Of a stretch of DNA of 64,000 nt, positions 34,653 to 43,612 are shown piece by piece. This DNA comes from Sphingomonas sp. BT-65 (lineage in GTDB: Bacteria > Pseudomonadota > Alphaproteobacteria > Sphingomonadales > Sphingomonadaceae). The notes under the pieces were generated by a model. The model was not told the origin of the DNA and made no database searches. It saw only the letters and a program-made list of their open reading frames with translations. The position numbers and the translations under genes were made by a program. Position 1 is the first letter of the stretch, and each line of letters starts with the position of its first letter. Location of the stretch: contig NZ_JAPCIA010000001.1 of NCBI RefSeq assembly GCF_026107375.2, forward strand, positions 1,550,001 to 1,614,000, given 5' to 3'.

Positions 34653-36812
34653 TCAGAAGCGGACGCTCACCGACACGCTGCCGTTGCGGCCCGGCTGGGT
34701 GTAGGCGTCCTTGATCGTCGAGGTCGCCGCGAGCCCGCGCACGTCGCTCCACCAGGCGTATTTCTCGTCGGTCAGGTTAAAGAGGCCGCCGCGCAGCGTG
34801 ACCCTGTCGGCGATCTTCACGAACGCCGTGACGTCGAGCGTGGTGAAGCCCGGAGGCGTGTATTGCCCGCCCGCGCGGTCGCGCTCCTTCTGCGCGCTGT
34901 GCGTCGCGATCACCTGCCCGCCGAAACGCCCGCCCGGATCGCGCCAGCCGGCGCCGACCACTACCTTGAGCGGATCGACCGACAGCAGCGGCGACTTGAC
35001 GCCCGTCGGACTGATCTCGTCACCGGTGGCGTAGGAGATGGCGAGACGCCCGGTGAAGCCCGCATCGTTCCACGTCTCGAACCGCGCCTCGGCGCCCTTT
35101 ACCCGCGCACGATCGATGTTGATGAATTGGAAGATCGTCGGATCGGCCGCGGTGCCGCTGCCACCGACGCTGTCCTGCGAGATGAAGTCGTCATAGTCGA
35201 CATGGAAGGCGGTGAGGTCGAGCCGGACGTTGCTGCCCAGATACCGGATGCCGGCCTCGAACGCCTCGCTGGTCTCAGGCCGCAAATTCGGATTGGGTCG
35301 CGAGGTGTAGCCGAAGGCGAGGTTCTCGAAGAACTGGTTCACCTGGCTCGGCTCAGGCGCCTTGAAGCCCTGCGCATAGTTGCCGAACAGCCGGATCTCC
35401 TCGCCCAGCTTCACCACCGCGCCGATCTTGGGCGAGACGCGCGATCCCTCCTGCTTCGCCGCGGCAAAGCTCGGCAGCAGCGGATCGTCGTCGGGCGAGA
35501 GGTTGTAGTGATCGAAGCGCAGCGCCGGATGCAGCGTCACCGGGCCCAGCGTGATCTCGCCCGCCGCGAACAGCCCGGCCAGCGTATAGTCGGTCCTGGG
35601 AAAGGCGCGGGTCGGGAACACGTCAGGCGGCGTCGGCACGGTGCCGTCGCGCAGCCCCTCCTGTTCGGTCACGCTGATGTCGCCGCCCAGCACAATGCGC
35701 TGCGGCGTCTCGGCGCTCCCGAAGTTGAGCCGCAGCTCGCCCGAAGCGCCATAGATGCGGTTCTCGAAGGTATTGATGCGCGTGCGGTCGACCGCCGGGT
35801 TACGATCTTCGAACGTGAACTGGCGATCCTCGGAATCCTGGAGATAGGCGGTAATGCGTGCCTGTTCGATCCGGCCATTGCCGTCCCACGTCCAGTCGAA
35901 CGCGCCGCGCCAGCGATGCCCAGTGTCGGTCGCATCGAGATCGACGATAGTCGCCGAGTGACCGGTCAGCACGTCGGTGAACAGATGCGTGTCGAGATAC
36001 TCGCCGGTCAGGCGGAAGCGGTGCCCGCCGCTCTCATAGACGATGCGGCCGAGCGCCGCGTTGGAACGGCCGTCCTGAGGGTTTGCCTTGGTGCGTGTCG
36101 CGCGGTCGCCGCCAACCTCGCCCTGATTCTCATATTCGTTGAAGTCGCGGCGGGTATAGGCGGCCATCGCCGACCAGTCGCCCAACCGGCCAGCGACGAT
36201 CAGCGTCTCGCTGAACTCGTTGTCGGCCGACGACCACGCGGCGCGCGCGCGGCCGCCGAAGCTCTCGCCCTCGCGCAGGAAATCCTTGGGATCGGCGGTG
36301 ATGAAGCTCACCGCGCCGGCGAGTCCGTCGCTGCCGTAGAGCGCTGAGGCCGGGCCGCGCAGGATCTCGACCGACTTGATCAGACCCAGATCGACATAAT
36401 CGCCGCGACCCACGCCCTGCGCACCGAAGCTGAACCCGTCGGGCACGCGCACGCCGTCGACCTGGATCAGCACGCGGTTGCCGCCCATGCCGCGGATGTT
36501 GAACCCCTCATTGCCCGCGCGGCCGGTCGTGCCGAGCGCCGCGCCGAAGCGGGTCGGCTGGCGCGTCACGCTCACGCCCGGCTCAAACCGCACCAGCTCC
36601 TTGATGTCGGTCACCAGCTCGTCGGCAATCTGCTCCTCGCCGATCACACTGACCGTCGCGGGCGCATCCTGAGTCGCCAGCGGCGAGCGGGTGGCGGTGA
36701 CGGTCACCGTGTCACGCGCTTCGGGATCGGCCTCGTCGGCTGAGGCCGGCGCCCCCGCCAGCAACCCCAGCGCGCTGACGCCCGCCGCCAGCATGACCCG
36801 CATCGATTTCAT
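34653..36812 (-). CDS. TonB-dependent haem/haemoglobin-type receptor
   Basis: A 719-residue receptor. It has a signal peptide, TonB box-like DTVTVTATRSPL, a plug with NIRGMGGNRVLIQVDGVRVPDGF and VEILRGPASALYGSDGLAGAV, and the haem-receptor landmark NPNLRPETSEAFEAG; it ends in NGSVSVSVRF with the usual terminal Phe. The order receptor then DUF6607, and a Fur-like palindrome just upstream, support iron-regulated haem uptake. It could alternatively take up another iron chelate. Confidence 0.9.
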   Translation of the reverse strand: MKSMRVMLAAGVSALGLLAGAPASADEADPEARDTVTVTATRSPLATQDAPATVSVIGEEQIADELVTDIKELVRFEPGVSVTRQPTRFGAALGTTGRAGNEGFNIRGMGGNRVLIQVDGVRVPDGFSFGAQGVGRGDYVDLGLIKSVEILRGPASALYGSDGLAGAVSFITADPKDFLREGESFGGRARAAWSSADNEFSETLIVAGRLGDWSAMAAYTRRDFNEYENQGEVGGDRATRTKANPQDGRSNAALGRIVYESGGHRFRLTGEYLDTHLFTDVLTGHSATIVDLDATDTGHRWRGAFDWTWDGNGRIEQARITAYLQDSEDRQFTFEDRNPAVDRTRINTFENRIYGASGELRLNFGSAETPQRIVLGGDISVTEQEGLRDGTVPTPPDVFPTRAFPRTDYTLAGLFAAGEITLGPVTLHPALRFDHYNLSPDDDPLLPSFAAAKQEGSRVSPKIGAVVKLGEEIRLFGNYAQGFKAPEPSQVNQFFENLAFGYTSRPNPNLRPETSEAFEAGIRYLGSNVRLDLTAFHVDYDDFISQDSVGGSGTAADPTIFQFINIDRARVKGAEARFETWNDAGFTGRLAISYATGDEISPTGVKSPLLSVDPLKVVVGAGWRDPGGRFGGQVIATHSAQKERDRAGGQYTPPGFTTLDVTAFVKIADRVTLRGGLFNLTDEKYAWWSDVRGLAATSTIKDAYTQPGRNGSVSVSVRF

Positions 36813-36833
36813 CTTGCCCCTTTCATTTTGCGA

Positions 36834-36850
36834 TTGCGACTGACTCGCAT
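36834..36850 (-). promoter_or_regulatory. Fur-like operator
   Basis: TGCGACTGACTCGCA (36835-36849) is a 5-5-5 inverted repeat of the form TGMGA...TCKCA expected for Fur-family iron regulators. It lies about 22 bases upstream of the haem-receptor start, a position suited to repression by iron-loaded Fur. Confidence 0.55.
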
Positions 36851-36958
36851 TAGCTAGGGGCGCCTAAGCTTGTTGCGAACCGCTGTCAATTGCGCGGCGC
36901 CGGGGCACGTGCAAATCGCGCATGACGTTTCGGCGGCAGCGCGCTAAAGCCGCACGTC

Positions 36959-38056
36959 ATGCAACGTCCCAAGCTTTCGGTCGTCGTGCCGTGCTACAAT
37001 GAGGAAGGCTGTCTCGAGCTGCTGCATGGCCGCGTCTCGGCCGCCGTGCGCGCCGCGGTCGGCGACGATTACGAGATCGTGCTGGTCAATGACGGCTCGC
37101 GCGACGGCAGCTGGGCGGTGATGCAGCGCCTGGCCGGGGCCGATCCCCGCCTCGTCGCGATCAACCTCTCGCGCAATCACGGCCATCAGCTCGCGCTCAC
37201 CGCCGGGCTCGATCTGTGTGCGGGCGACGAGATCCTGATCATCGACGCCGATCTGCAGGACCCGCCCGAGCTGCTGACCGAGATGCGCGCGACGATGCGC
37301 GAGCAGGGCGCCGACGTCGTCTATGCCGTGCGCCGCAAGCGCGAGGGTGAGACCTTTTTCAAGAAGGTCACCGCCGCCTTCTTCTATCGCATGCTCGACC
37401 GGATCACCGATACGCCGATCCCGCTCGACACCGGCGATTTCCGGCTGATGACGCGGCGTGCGCTCGACGCCTTCCTGTCACTGCCCGAACAGGCGCGCTT
37501 CATTCGCGGCATGGTCGCCTGGGTCGGTTTCCGCCAGGTGCCGTTCGTCTATGACCGGCACGAGCGGCACGCCGGCGAGACCAAATATCCGCTCGCCAAG
37601 ATGATCCGCTTTGCACTCGACGCCGTGACCGGCTTCTCGACCGCGCCGCTGCGCTTCGCCAGTCACGCAGGCCTTGCGCTCACCGGCCTGTCGGCGCTGC
37701 TGTTCCTTTACATCGTGATCGGCTGGCTCGCCGGCAATGCGGTGCAGGGCTGGACCTCGACGATGCTCGTCGTCGTGTTCCTCGGCGCGGTGCAGATGTT
37801 CGTGCTTGGCATGATCGGCGAGTATCTCGGCCGGCTCTACGTCGAATCGAAGCGCCGCCCGCTCTATCTCGTCGCCGATGTCGCGGGGCCGGTGAAGGGC
37901 CATGCCTCGCTCGGCTACCGCTTCGCCGATTCGGGCGAGGTCACCGTGTCGCCGCACGCACCGGCCCGTCCCGACCTGCCCGACGCGGCGCCTGCCGTGC
38001 CACCCCTCCCCGCCAAAACGCCGCGCCGCAAGGCCGAACCACCGACCCTGCTCTGA
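36959..38056 (+). CDS. GT2 glycosyltransferase, polyprenyl-phosphate sugar synthase-like
   Basis: A 365-residue protein. The GT-A domain begins LSVVVPCYNEEGCLELL, with DDYEIVLVNDGSRDGSW and the DAD/DLQDPPE motif IIDADLQDPPELL; a GDFRLMTRRALDAF block is typical of DPM1/GtrB-type enzymes. Two membrane helices (about 238-262 and 275-298) follow, then a Pro-rich tail. Such enzymes transfer a sugar from NDP-sugar to undecaprenyl phosphate on the cytoplasmic side. Its TGA overlaps the CTG start of the following carboxypeptidase gene. GtrA and a GT-C protein are encoded nearby. Confidence 0.9.
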   Translation: MQRPKLSVVVPCYNEEGCLELLHGRVSAAVRAAVGDDYEIVLVNDGSRDGSWAVMQRLAGADPRLVAINLSRNHGHQLALTAGLDLCAGDEILIIDADLQDPPELLTEMRATMREQGADVVYAVRRKREGETFFKKVTAAFFYRMLDRITDTPIPLDTGDFRLMTRRALDAFLSLPEQARFIRGMVAWVGFRQVPFVYDRHERHAGETKYPLAKMIRFALDAVTGFSTAPLRFASHAGLALTGLSALLFLYIVIGWLAGNAVQGWTSTMLVVVFLGAVQMFVLGMIGEYLGRLYVESKRRPLYLVADVAGPVKGHASLGYRFADSGEVTVSPHAPARPDLPDAAPAVPPLPAKTPRRKAEPPTLL

Positions 38057-39492
38057 AGCGCGCACTCGCCCTTCTTGCGCTCACGCTCGCCGCGCCGCTG
38101 TCCGCGCAGCAGGCTGCGCCGCTTCAGGCCAGGGTCGAGGCCGAGCTCGCCAGGGCGGCCACGGGAACGCGTTTCGGCTTGGTCGTCGCCGATGCGCAGG
38201 GTCGCGAGGTCGTCACGGTCAATCCCGACCAGCGCTTCATCCCGGCCTCGAACACCAAGATCGTCACCACCGCCGCGGCCTTCGCCACCCTGCCCATGCT
38301 TGACCGGCCCGACGCCGCTGGCGGCGCTGCGGTCCGGCTCGACGGGCGCGACGTGATCCTCACCGGCCGGGGCGACGCACGCCTCTCGAGCGCGCCCAGC
38401 TGCGTCGCGAATTGCCTCGCCGCCCTCGCCGACGCAGTCGCCGCACGGGCCAGACACGTCCGCAACGTCACCGGCGATTCCAGCCTGCTCCCCGACGAGC
38501 GGTGGAGCGCTGGGATGAGCTGGAACAACATCCCGTCGCGCTACGGCACCGCGATCGCCGCGCTCACCCTCGACGACAATGAACTCGCCGCCGTCGTCAC
38601 GCCGGCCAAAGCGGGCCAGGCGCCCGGCATAAGCCACCTCGGCTATCTCGCGATCGACAACCGCGCCGTCACGGTCGCGGCGGGCGGCAAGACCGACCTC
38701 GAATTCGACCGCCTGCCCTTCGATCGCGCGCTTCGCATCACGGGGACGATCGCTGCCGATGCCGCGCCGCAGACGCTGCGCTTCGGCATCGACGATCCGG
38801 CCCATTATGCCGCCTGGCGCCTCGCCGCTTTGCTCCGTGAGCGCAGCGTGCAGGTCGAGGGCGAGATCGGGTCGCGCTATCGTCCGGTCGGCCCGGGCGA
38901 CGACCCGCGCCAGCGCGCCGGAACGCCCCCGCCCCAGATCGAATTCGGCGCGCAGCTCGCCACGCTCACCCCGCCGCCGCTGCTCGACGACATCCGCACG
39001 ATCAACAAGGATAGCCAGAATCTCCACGCTGAGCTGCTGCTCCGCCGCACCGGCCTGGCGCGCGGCACCGGCTCGGTCGCCGACGGACAGGTCGAGATCG
39101 AGGCAATGTTCGCCAGGGCGGGCGTGCCGCGCACCGCCTGGGATTTCTCCGACGGTTCGGGCATGTCGACCTACAACCGCATCGCGCCGCGCGGCATGGT
39201 CAAGCTGCTCGGTTGGATCGCCGCGCAGCCCTGGGGCGCAGCGTGGCGCGAGACGCTGCCGATCGGCGGCGTCGACGGCACGCTTGCCCGCCGCTTCAAG
39301 GGCACGATCCTTGAAGGCAAGATCTTCGCCAAGACCGGTACGATCAACGCGACCAACGCGCTCGCCGGCTATATGACGACGAAGAGCGGCAAGACGCTGA
39401 CCTTCGCCGCCTATGCCAATGACGTGCCCTCGGGCACCTCCGCCACGCCGGCGATGGACGCCGCGCTGGTGGCGATCGCCGAGGCGAACTAA
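38053..39492 (+). CDS. dacB: D-alanyl-D-alanine carboxypeptidase, PBP4/DacB type (S13), apparent CTG start
   Basis: About 479 residues. All three active-site motifs are present: SNTK (SxxK), KDSQN (SxN) and AKTGT (KTG). It trims or cleaves peptidoglycan cross-links in the periplasm. The frame upstream of GT2's stop has no ATG, GTG or TTG for over 100 bases, yet LKRALALLALTLAAPLSAQQ is an ideal signal peptide beginning exactly at CTG 38053, which overlaps the GT2 stop as CTGA. A CTG start by termination-reinitiation is therefore the simplest reading. A later TTG (38179) would remove the signal peptide. Confidence 0.9.
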   Translation: MKRALALLALTLAAPLSAQQAAPLQARVEAELARAATGTRFGLVVADAQGREVVTVNPDQRFIPASNTKIVTTAAAFATLPMLDRPDAAGGAAVRLDGRDVILTGRGDARLSSAPSCVANCLAALADAVAARARHVRNVTGDSSLLPDERWSAGMSWNNIPSRYGTAIAALTLDDNELAAVVTPAKAGQAPGISHLGYLAIDNRAVTVAAGGKTDLEFDRLPFDRALRITGTIAADAAPQTLRFGIDDPAHYAAWRLAALLRERSVQVEGEIGSRYRPVGPGDDPRQRAGTPPPQIEFGAQLATLTPPPLLDDIRTINKDSQNLHAELLLRRTGLARGTGSVADGQVEIEAMFARAGVPRTAWDFSDGSGMSTYNRIAPRGMVKLLGWIAAQPWGAAWRETLPIGGVDGTLARRFKGTILEGKIFAKTGTINATNALAGYMTTKSGKTLTFAAYANDVPSGTSATPAMDAALVAIAEAN

Positions 39493-39497
39493 CCTAT

Positions 39498-39947
39498 ATG
39501 CGATCAGCTGCGAGCCCGATCCGTCTCTACCCAGTCAGAATGAGCAAGGCTCAGTTCAGCCTTGTGTTCGTCCTTCTACCGTTTCTCGCATGCTCGATTT
39601 TACCAAGCTTGTTGTTCGGCGTCCTGTTCGGCGAATGGGGCAGTAATCTAATCTGGGGCAGCTACTTCGGTCTCGGCTGGTGCGTCGCAGCCTTCTGGTC
39701 GGGCGGCTTGGTTCATGATCTATCCGCGGCCCGCATTGGAATCGCCTGGAGCTGGTTGGCACTGCTGCCGCTCTATCCCTTGGCGGGCTTGCTGTGGGAA
39801 AAGACCAGCGTACGTGGAAGGAATGTCGCGCTCGCGACCTTGGGTCTATCTGCGCTGCTGTCGGTTCCTGCTCGGGCCGTGATGTATCTGGAAGAGTGTG
39901 GAATCCATATTCCAGACTACACCCTACATATGGCGCTGTCCTACTGA
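39498..39947 (+). CDS. hypothetical polytopic membrane protein
   Basis: A 149-residue protein of unrecognised family with about four hydrophobic segments (FSLVFVLLPFLACSILPSLL, NLIWGSYFGLGWCVAAFW, IGIAWSWLALLPLYPLAGLL, VALATLGLSALLSVPA). Starts at 39498 or 39540 are possible; neither has a strong ribosome site, although the first is only 5 bases after the dacB stop. The DNA is visibly less GC-rich than its neighbours, hinting at later acquisition. Confidence 0.6.
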   Translation: MRSAASPIRLYPVRMSKAQFSLVFVLLPFLACSILPSLLFGVLFGEWGSNLIWGSYFGLGWCVAAFWSGGLVHDLSAARIGIAWSWLALLPLYPLAGLLWEKTSVRGRNVALATLGLSALLSVPARAVMYLEECGIHIPDYTLHMALSY

Positions 39948-39971
39948 AAGACACCGCCCCTCGAAACGCGA

Positions 39972-40703
39972 TTACCCCTTGGGCTGCGCCAGCACGATCA
40001 GCGACAGGCCCGGTGGCAGCGGCACGCGGCCGACCAGGTGGCGCTCCAGCCCGAAAATCTTCTCGAACAGCGCGTTGATCGGCTTGGCCGGCGGCGAATC
40101 GTCGCTGTCGTCCTTGCCGGTGAGCTTGCCCACCAGCCGCGCCGCGACCGCCGCGGGGAACAGCAGCGAGTTGAAATAGCCGAGCTTGCGCCACTTGAGC
40201 CCCGCCCGCTCCAGCGCCGCGGTCAGCGTCGCCTTGGAGTAACGGCGCTTGTGGTGGTTGACCACGTCGTGCGCGCTCCACATCCACTGGTGCGCGGGCA
40301 CGGTGATCAGGATCGAGCCGCCGGGCTTGAGCCGCTTGGCCATCGCCTGGAGCGCGGCGACGTCCTCCTCGATATGCTCGACCACGTCGAGCACCGCGAT
40401 CATGTCATACTGGCCGTCGGCGACGCCCGACAGCTCGGGCAGCGGCGCGCTGCCGACTTCCTTGCCCAGCCGCTTGCTCGCGATGCTGCGCGCGGCCGAG
40501 TCGATCTCGATCGCATCGACCTCGCCGAACGCGCCGAGCATCGGGAGGTTGTGGCCGGTGCCGCAACCGATCTCGAGGATGCGCGCGCCCTTGGGCAGGC
40601 TCACCTCGCGTGCGATGAAGTCGGCGAGGATGTCGCGGCGCGCCACATACCACCAATGGGTGGAATCATGCTCGGCCATGCGGTCGTAGACGATGCGGTC
40701 CAT
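39972..40703 (-). CDS. class I SAM-dependent methyltransferase
   Basis: A 243-residue protein with motif I ARILEIGCGTGHNLPML, an acidic binding residue in AIEIDSAA, and YDMIAVLDVVEHIEEDVAAL with PGGSILITVPAHQWMWSAHD, as in type-11 (Ubi/COQ-like) methyltransferases acting on lipids, sugars or small molecules. The segment VVNHHKRRYSKATL is usual in envelope-sugar clusters. It follows the GtrA gene by one base on the same strand. The substrate is unknown; a sugar or lipid-linked saccharide is suggested by context only. Confidence 0.87.
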   Translation of the reverse strand: MDRIVYDRMAEHDSTHWWYVARRDILADFIAREVSLPKGARILEIGCGTGHNLPMLGAFGEVDAIEIDSAARSIASKRLGKEVGSAPLPELSGVADGQYDMIAVLDVVEHIEEDVAALQAMAKRLKPGGSILITVPAHQWMWSAHDVVNHHKRRYSKATLTAALERAGLKWRKLGYFNSLLFPAAVAARLVGKLTGKDDSDDSPPAKPINALFEKIFGLERHLVGRVPLPPGLSLIVLAQPKG

Positions 40704-40704
40704 A

Positions 40705-41130
40705 TCAGCCGAATACCCATTGCCGGTTCAGGGCGAAAGTCGCGAGCGGGGTGATTGTCACGATCGGGATCAGCGGCGCCCAGTCGGGATAGTGCAGCAG
40801 GTCCGCGATCACCCAGGTGAACAACGCGTTGAGCAGCAGCCCGAAGCCTTGCACAACCAGGAATTTGACATGCTGCCGCCCGCTATTGTCGCGGCTGCCA
40901 TGCCCTTTGAAGCTCCACAGCGAGTGCATGAAGAAACCGCACGTCACCGCCACCGCGAAGGCGAAGGGCACCGCCGCGACCGCGAGGTTCGGGAACACCC
41001 AGGTCACGAGCGGCATATAGACCGCGGCATAGATCAGCGTCGAAACGACACCCGCAATGCCGAAGCGCATCAGCTGGCCCAGGACGCCGCTGCGCTGCAA
41101 TTCACCGATTCTGTGGATGATCGCCGTCAC
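40705..41130 (-). CDS. GtrA family membrane protein
   Basis: A 141-residue protein with four membrane helices: FGIAGVVSTLIYAAVYMPLV, AVPFAFAVAVTCGFFMHSLWSF, FLVVQGFGLLLNALFTWVI, WAPLIPIVTITPLATFALN, ending RQWVFG as in GtrA proteins. GtrA is thought to flip undecaprenyl-phosphate-linked sugars across the inner membrane. It lies within 5 kb of a matching GT2 synthase and is divergent from a GT-C-type membrane enzyme, which together would make a complete Gtr-like system. Confidence 0.88.
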   Translation of the reverse strand: MTAIIHRIGELQRSGVLGQLMRFGIAGVVSTLIYAAVYMPLVTWVFPNLAVAAVPFAFAVAVTCGFFMHSLWSFKGHGSRDNSGRQHVKFLVVQGFGLLLNALFTWVIADLLHYPDWAPLIPIVTITPLATFALNRQWVFG

Positions 41131-41192
41131 GCCTGCCTTGCCCTGAAGCCGGGCGCCGCCCTAATGCGCAACAAGCGGTAGGGGAAGCGGTT

Positions 41193-42992
41193 TTGACCAA
41201 AGGTATCGGTGGCTTCGATCTCGAGCGCGAGCTGGACAGGCACTGGCTGCGCTGGACGCTGCTCGCCTGGGCGGCGATCGCGGGCTGGTATCTGTGGGAT
41301 CGCTGGGGGCAGATCAATGCCCTGGGCCTGGGCGACACCGACGACAATATGCGGCTGATGCAGGTCCGCGCGCTGCTCGACGGACAGGGCTGGTACGACC
41401 TGCGCCAATATCGCCTGAGCCCGCCGGGCGGCCTCGACATCCACTGGTCGCGGTTGGTCGATCTGCCGATCGCGGCGCTGATCCTGCTCTTCAAGCCCTT
41501 CCTCGGCACACCGATGGCCGAGAAGCTGGCCTGCGGCATCGCACCGCTCTTCCCGCTCGGCGTGACGATGGCGGCGTTGGGCCTGACCGTGCGCCGCCTG
41601 ATCGCGCCGGCCGCCTGGCCGCTGGCGATCATCATCCTGATGGGCTGCACCGCGACAATGTTGATGTTCGTGCCGCTGCGCATCGATCATCATGGCTGGC
41701 AGCTCGCCTGTCTCGCGCTCACCGTCGCCGGGCTCGCCGATCCCAAGGGAGCGCGGGGCGGGCTCATCGTCGGCTTGTCGAGCGCCGCGTCGCTGACGAT
41801 CGGGCTCGAGCTGCTGCCCTATTGCGCGATCGCCGGGGCGATCGTCACGCTGCGCTGGGTGTGGGACGGCGCCGAGGTGCGGCGGATGCAGGCCTATGCG
41901 CTGAGCCTCGCGGGCGGAAGCACGCTCGGCTTCGCGATCTTCGCCTCCAACGCCAACCATGCGATGCGCTGCGACGCGCTGACCCCAGTGTGGCTGTCGG
42001 TGACGATCGCCGCGGGCGTGCTGCTGTTCGGCCTCAGCCTGCTCAACCCGGCGAGCCGCGCGGCGCGTCTCGGCCTCGCAGCGGTCGCCGGCGCGGCGAT
42101 CGCAGGCGGATTCGCCGCACTCTTCCCCCAATGCCTGTCGCGCCCCGAGGGCGTCTCGGACGAACTCTACAACACCTGGCTGAACAATGTCCGGGAGGCG
42201 CGCCCCATCTACAAGCACCGCTTCGCCATGGGCTTCCCGATCGCCGTGCTGCCGGTCATCGGCATCATCGGCGCGGCGGTAGCGGCGATGCGGGCGCGCA
42301 CCGCCGATCAGCTCGTTGCCTGGGTCGCGATCGGGCTGTTCACGGCGTTCGCCGGGGCGATGCTGCTGTGGCAGATCCGTGCGGGGCCGGCCGCGCAGCT
42401 GCTCGGCGTGCCCGGCGCCACCGCGCTCGCCTGGATCATCGTGCCGTGGTTCCTCAACCACAAATGGATGCCGGTGCGCATCCTCGGCTCGGCCGCGGCA
42501 TTCCTGATCGTCTCGGGCCTGTTCGCCGGATTCGTCGTCAAATATGTGAAGATCGACAAGCCCCAGCCCAACCGCGCGGTGGTCGCCCGCGCCAATGCGC
42601 GGTGCGCGAGTGCCGCGGGCATGTCGCTGCTCGACCGCACGCTGCCGCCGTCGACGCTGTTCACCCATGTCGATCTCGGGCCGCGGCTGATCGTGATGAC
42701 GCATCACAAGGGCATTGCCGGCCCCTATCACCGCAACGAGCGCGCGATCCTCGACGTGCACCACGCCTTCACCGGCAAGCCCGAGGCGTTCCGGCCGATC
42801 GCGCGGCGCTATGGCGCGCAATATCTGCTGGTCTGCCCCAACATGGCCGAGAGCACGGTGTATCGCTCGCGCGAGCCCAATGGCTTCTACGGCCAGCTCG
42901 CCAAGGGCAAGGTGCCCGCCTGGCTCGATCCGGTGAAGCTGCCGAAGAACGCGCCCTATCGGCTGTGGCGGATCCGATATGACCGGCCCTAG
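41193..42992 (+). CDS. GT-C membrane glycosyltransferase, STT3/AglB-like
   Basis: A 599-residue polytopic protein with about 12 membrane helices. The first external loop holds GLGDTDDNMRLMQVRALLDG (D48, D50, D51), the acidic motif expected for GT-C enzymes. A second loop holds LRIDHHGWQLACL (D165-H166-H167), like the DHH motif of archaeal AglB. The C-terminal ~145 residues are soluble and short. The WWDYG motif of true oligosaccharyltransferases was not seen, so an acceptor other than Asn is likely. It starts at TTG 41193 after AGGGGAAG. Its stop shares a CTAG with convergent MarC. Confidence 0.7.
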   Translation: MTKGIGGFDLERELDRHWLRWTLLAWAAIAGWYLWDRWGQINALGLGDTDDNMRLMQVRALLDGQGWYDLRQYRLSPPGGLDIHWSRLVDLPIAALILLFKPFLGTPMAEKLACGIAPLFPLGVTMAALGLTVRRLIAPAAWPLAIIILMGCTATMLMFVPLRIDHHGWQLACLALTVAGLADPKGARGGLIVGLSSAASLTIGLELLPYCAIAGAIVTLRWVWDGAEVRRMQAYALSLAGGSTLGFAIFASNANHAMRCDALTPVWLSVTIAAGVLLFGLSLLNPASRAARLGLAAVAGAAIAGGFAALFPQCLSRPEGVSDELYNTWLNNVREARPIYKHRFAMGFPIAVLPVIGIIGAAVAAMRARTADQLVAWVAIGLFTAFAGAMLLWQIRAGPAAQLLGVPGATALAWIIVPWFLNHKWMPVRILGSAAAFLIVSGLFAGFVVKYVKIDKPQPNRAVVARANARCASAAGMSLLDRTLPPSTLFTHVDLGPRLIVMTHHKGIAGPYHRNERAILDVHHAFTGKPEAFRPIARRYGAQYLLVCPNMAESTVYRSREPNGFYGQLAKGKVPAWLDPVKLPKNAPYRLWRIRYDRP

Positions 42993-43612
42993 AGCCCGAA
43001 GCTGCGCCTGATCCCGTCGATCACGAACTGGATTGCCAACGCCGACAGCAGCACGCCGAGCAGACGCGTGATGACCGATTCGATCTTGGCGCCGAGCAGC
43101 CGCATCAGCGGCCCCGCGGCGAGCAGCGCGACCAGCGTCAGGACCAGCACCAGCGCCAGCGCGCCGAACACCGCGGCGGTCTCTCCCAGCCCCTCGGCGC
43201 GCGACACCAGCAGCATGACGGTGGCGATCGAGCCCGGGCCGGCGATCATCGGCATGCCCATCGGGAAGACCGACACGTCCTCGACCTCAGGCGTCTCCAT
43301 GATCTTGGTCGCGCGATCCTCGCGGCGCTCCTGGCGCTTCTCGAACACCATCTCGAGCGCGATCAGGAACAGCATGATCCCGCCCGCGATGCGGAAGGCG
43401 TTGAGGCTGATGCCGAGTGTCTTGAGCAGCGCCTCCCCCACCAGCGCGAACACCAGCAGGATCGCGCTGGCGATCACCACCGCGCGGACCGCCATCGCCC
43501 GCTGCTGCGCGTGCGTCGCGCCCTTGGTCAGACCCGCATAGATCGGCGCGCAGCCCGGCGGGTCGATCACCACGAACAGCGTGGCGAAGGCGGAGAGGAA
43601 CAGCTCGATCAT
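42989..43612 (-). CDS. MarC family integral membrane protein
   Basis: A 207-residue protein with six predicted membrane helices. FATLFVVIDPPGCAPIYAGLTKG and SVFPMGMPMIAGPGSIATVM are the two halves of the MarC signature with Pro-Gly-Pro-type loops. Despite the name, the family has no confirmed role in multidrug resistance. The ATG overlaps the galE stop (ATGA). Its own stop shares a CTAG with the GT-C gene. Confidence 0.92.
   Translation of the reverse strand: MIELFLSAFATLFVVIDPPGCAPIYAGLTKGATHAQQRAMAVRAVVIASAILLVFALVGEALLKTLGISLNAFRIAGGIMLFLIALEMVFEKRQERREDRATKIMETPEVEDVSVFPMGMPMIAGPGSIATVMLLVSRAEGLGETAAVFGALALVLVLTLVALLAAGPLMRLLGAKIESVITRLLGVLLSALAIQFVIDGIRRSFGL

Noticed and set aside
41127..42821. 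A 564-codon minus-strand frame opposite the GT-C gene
   Set aside because: Low-complexity Arg/Glu/His/Gln composition, no domain, and fully antisense to a protein with clear membrane helices and motifs.
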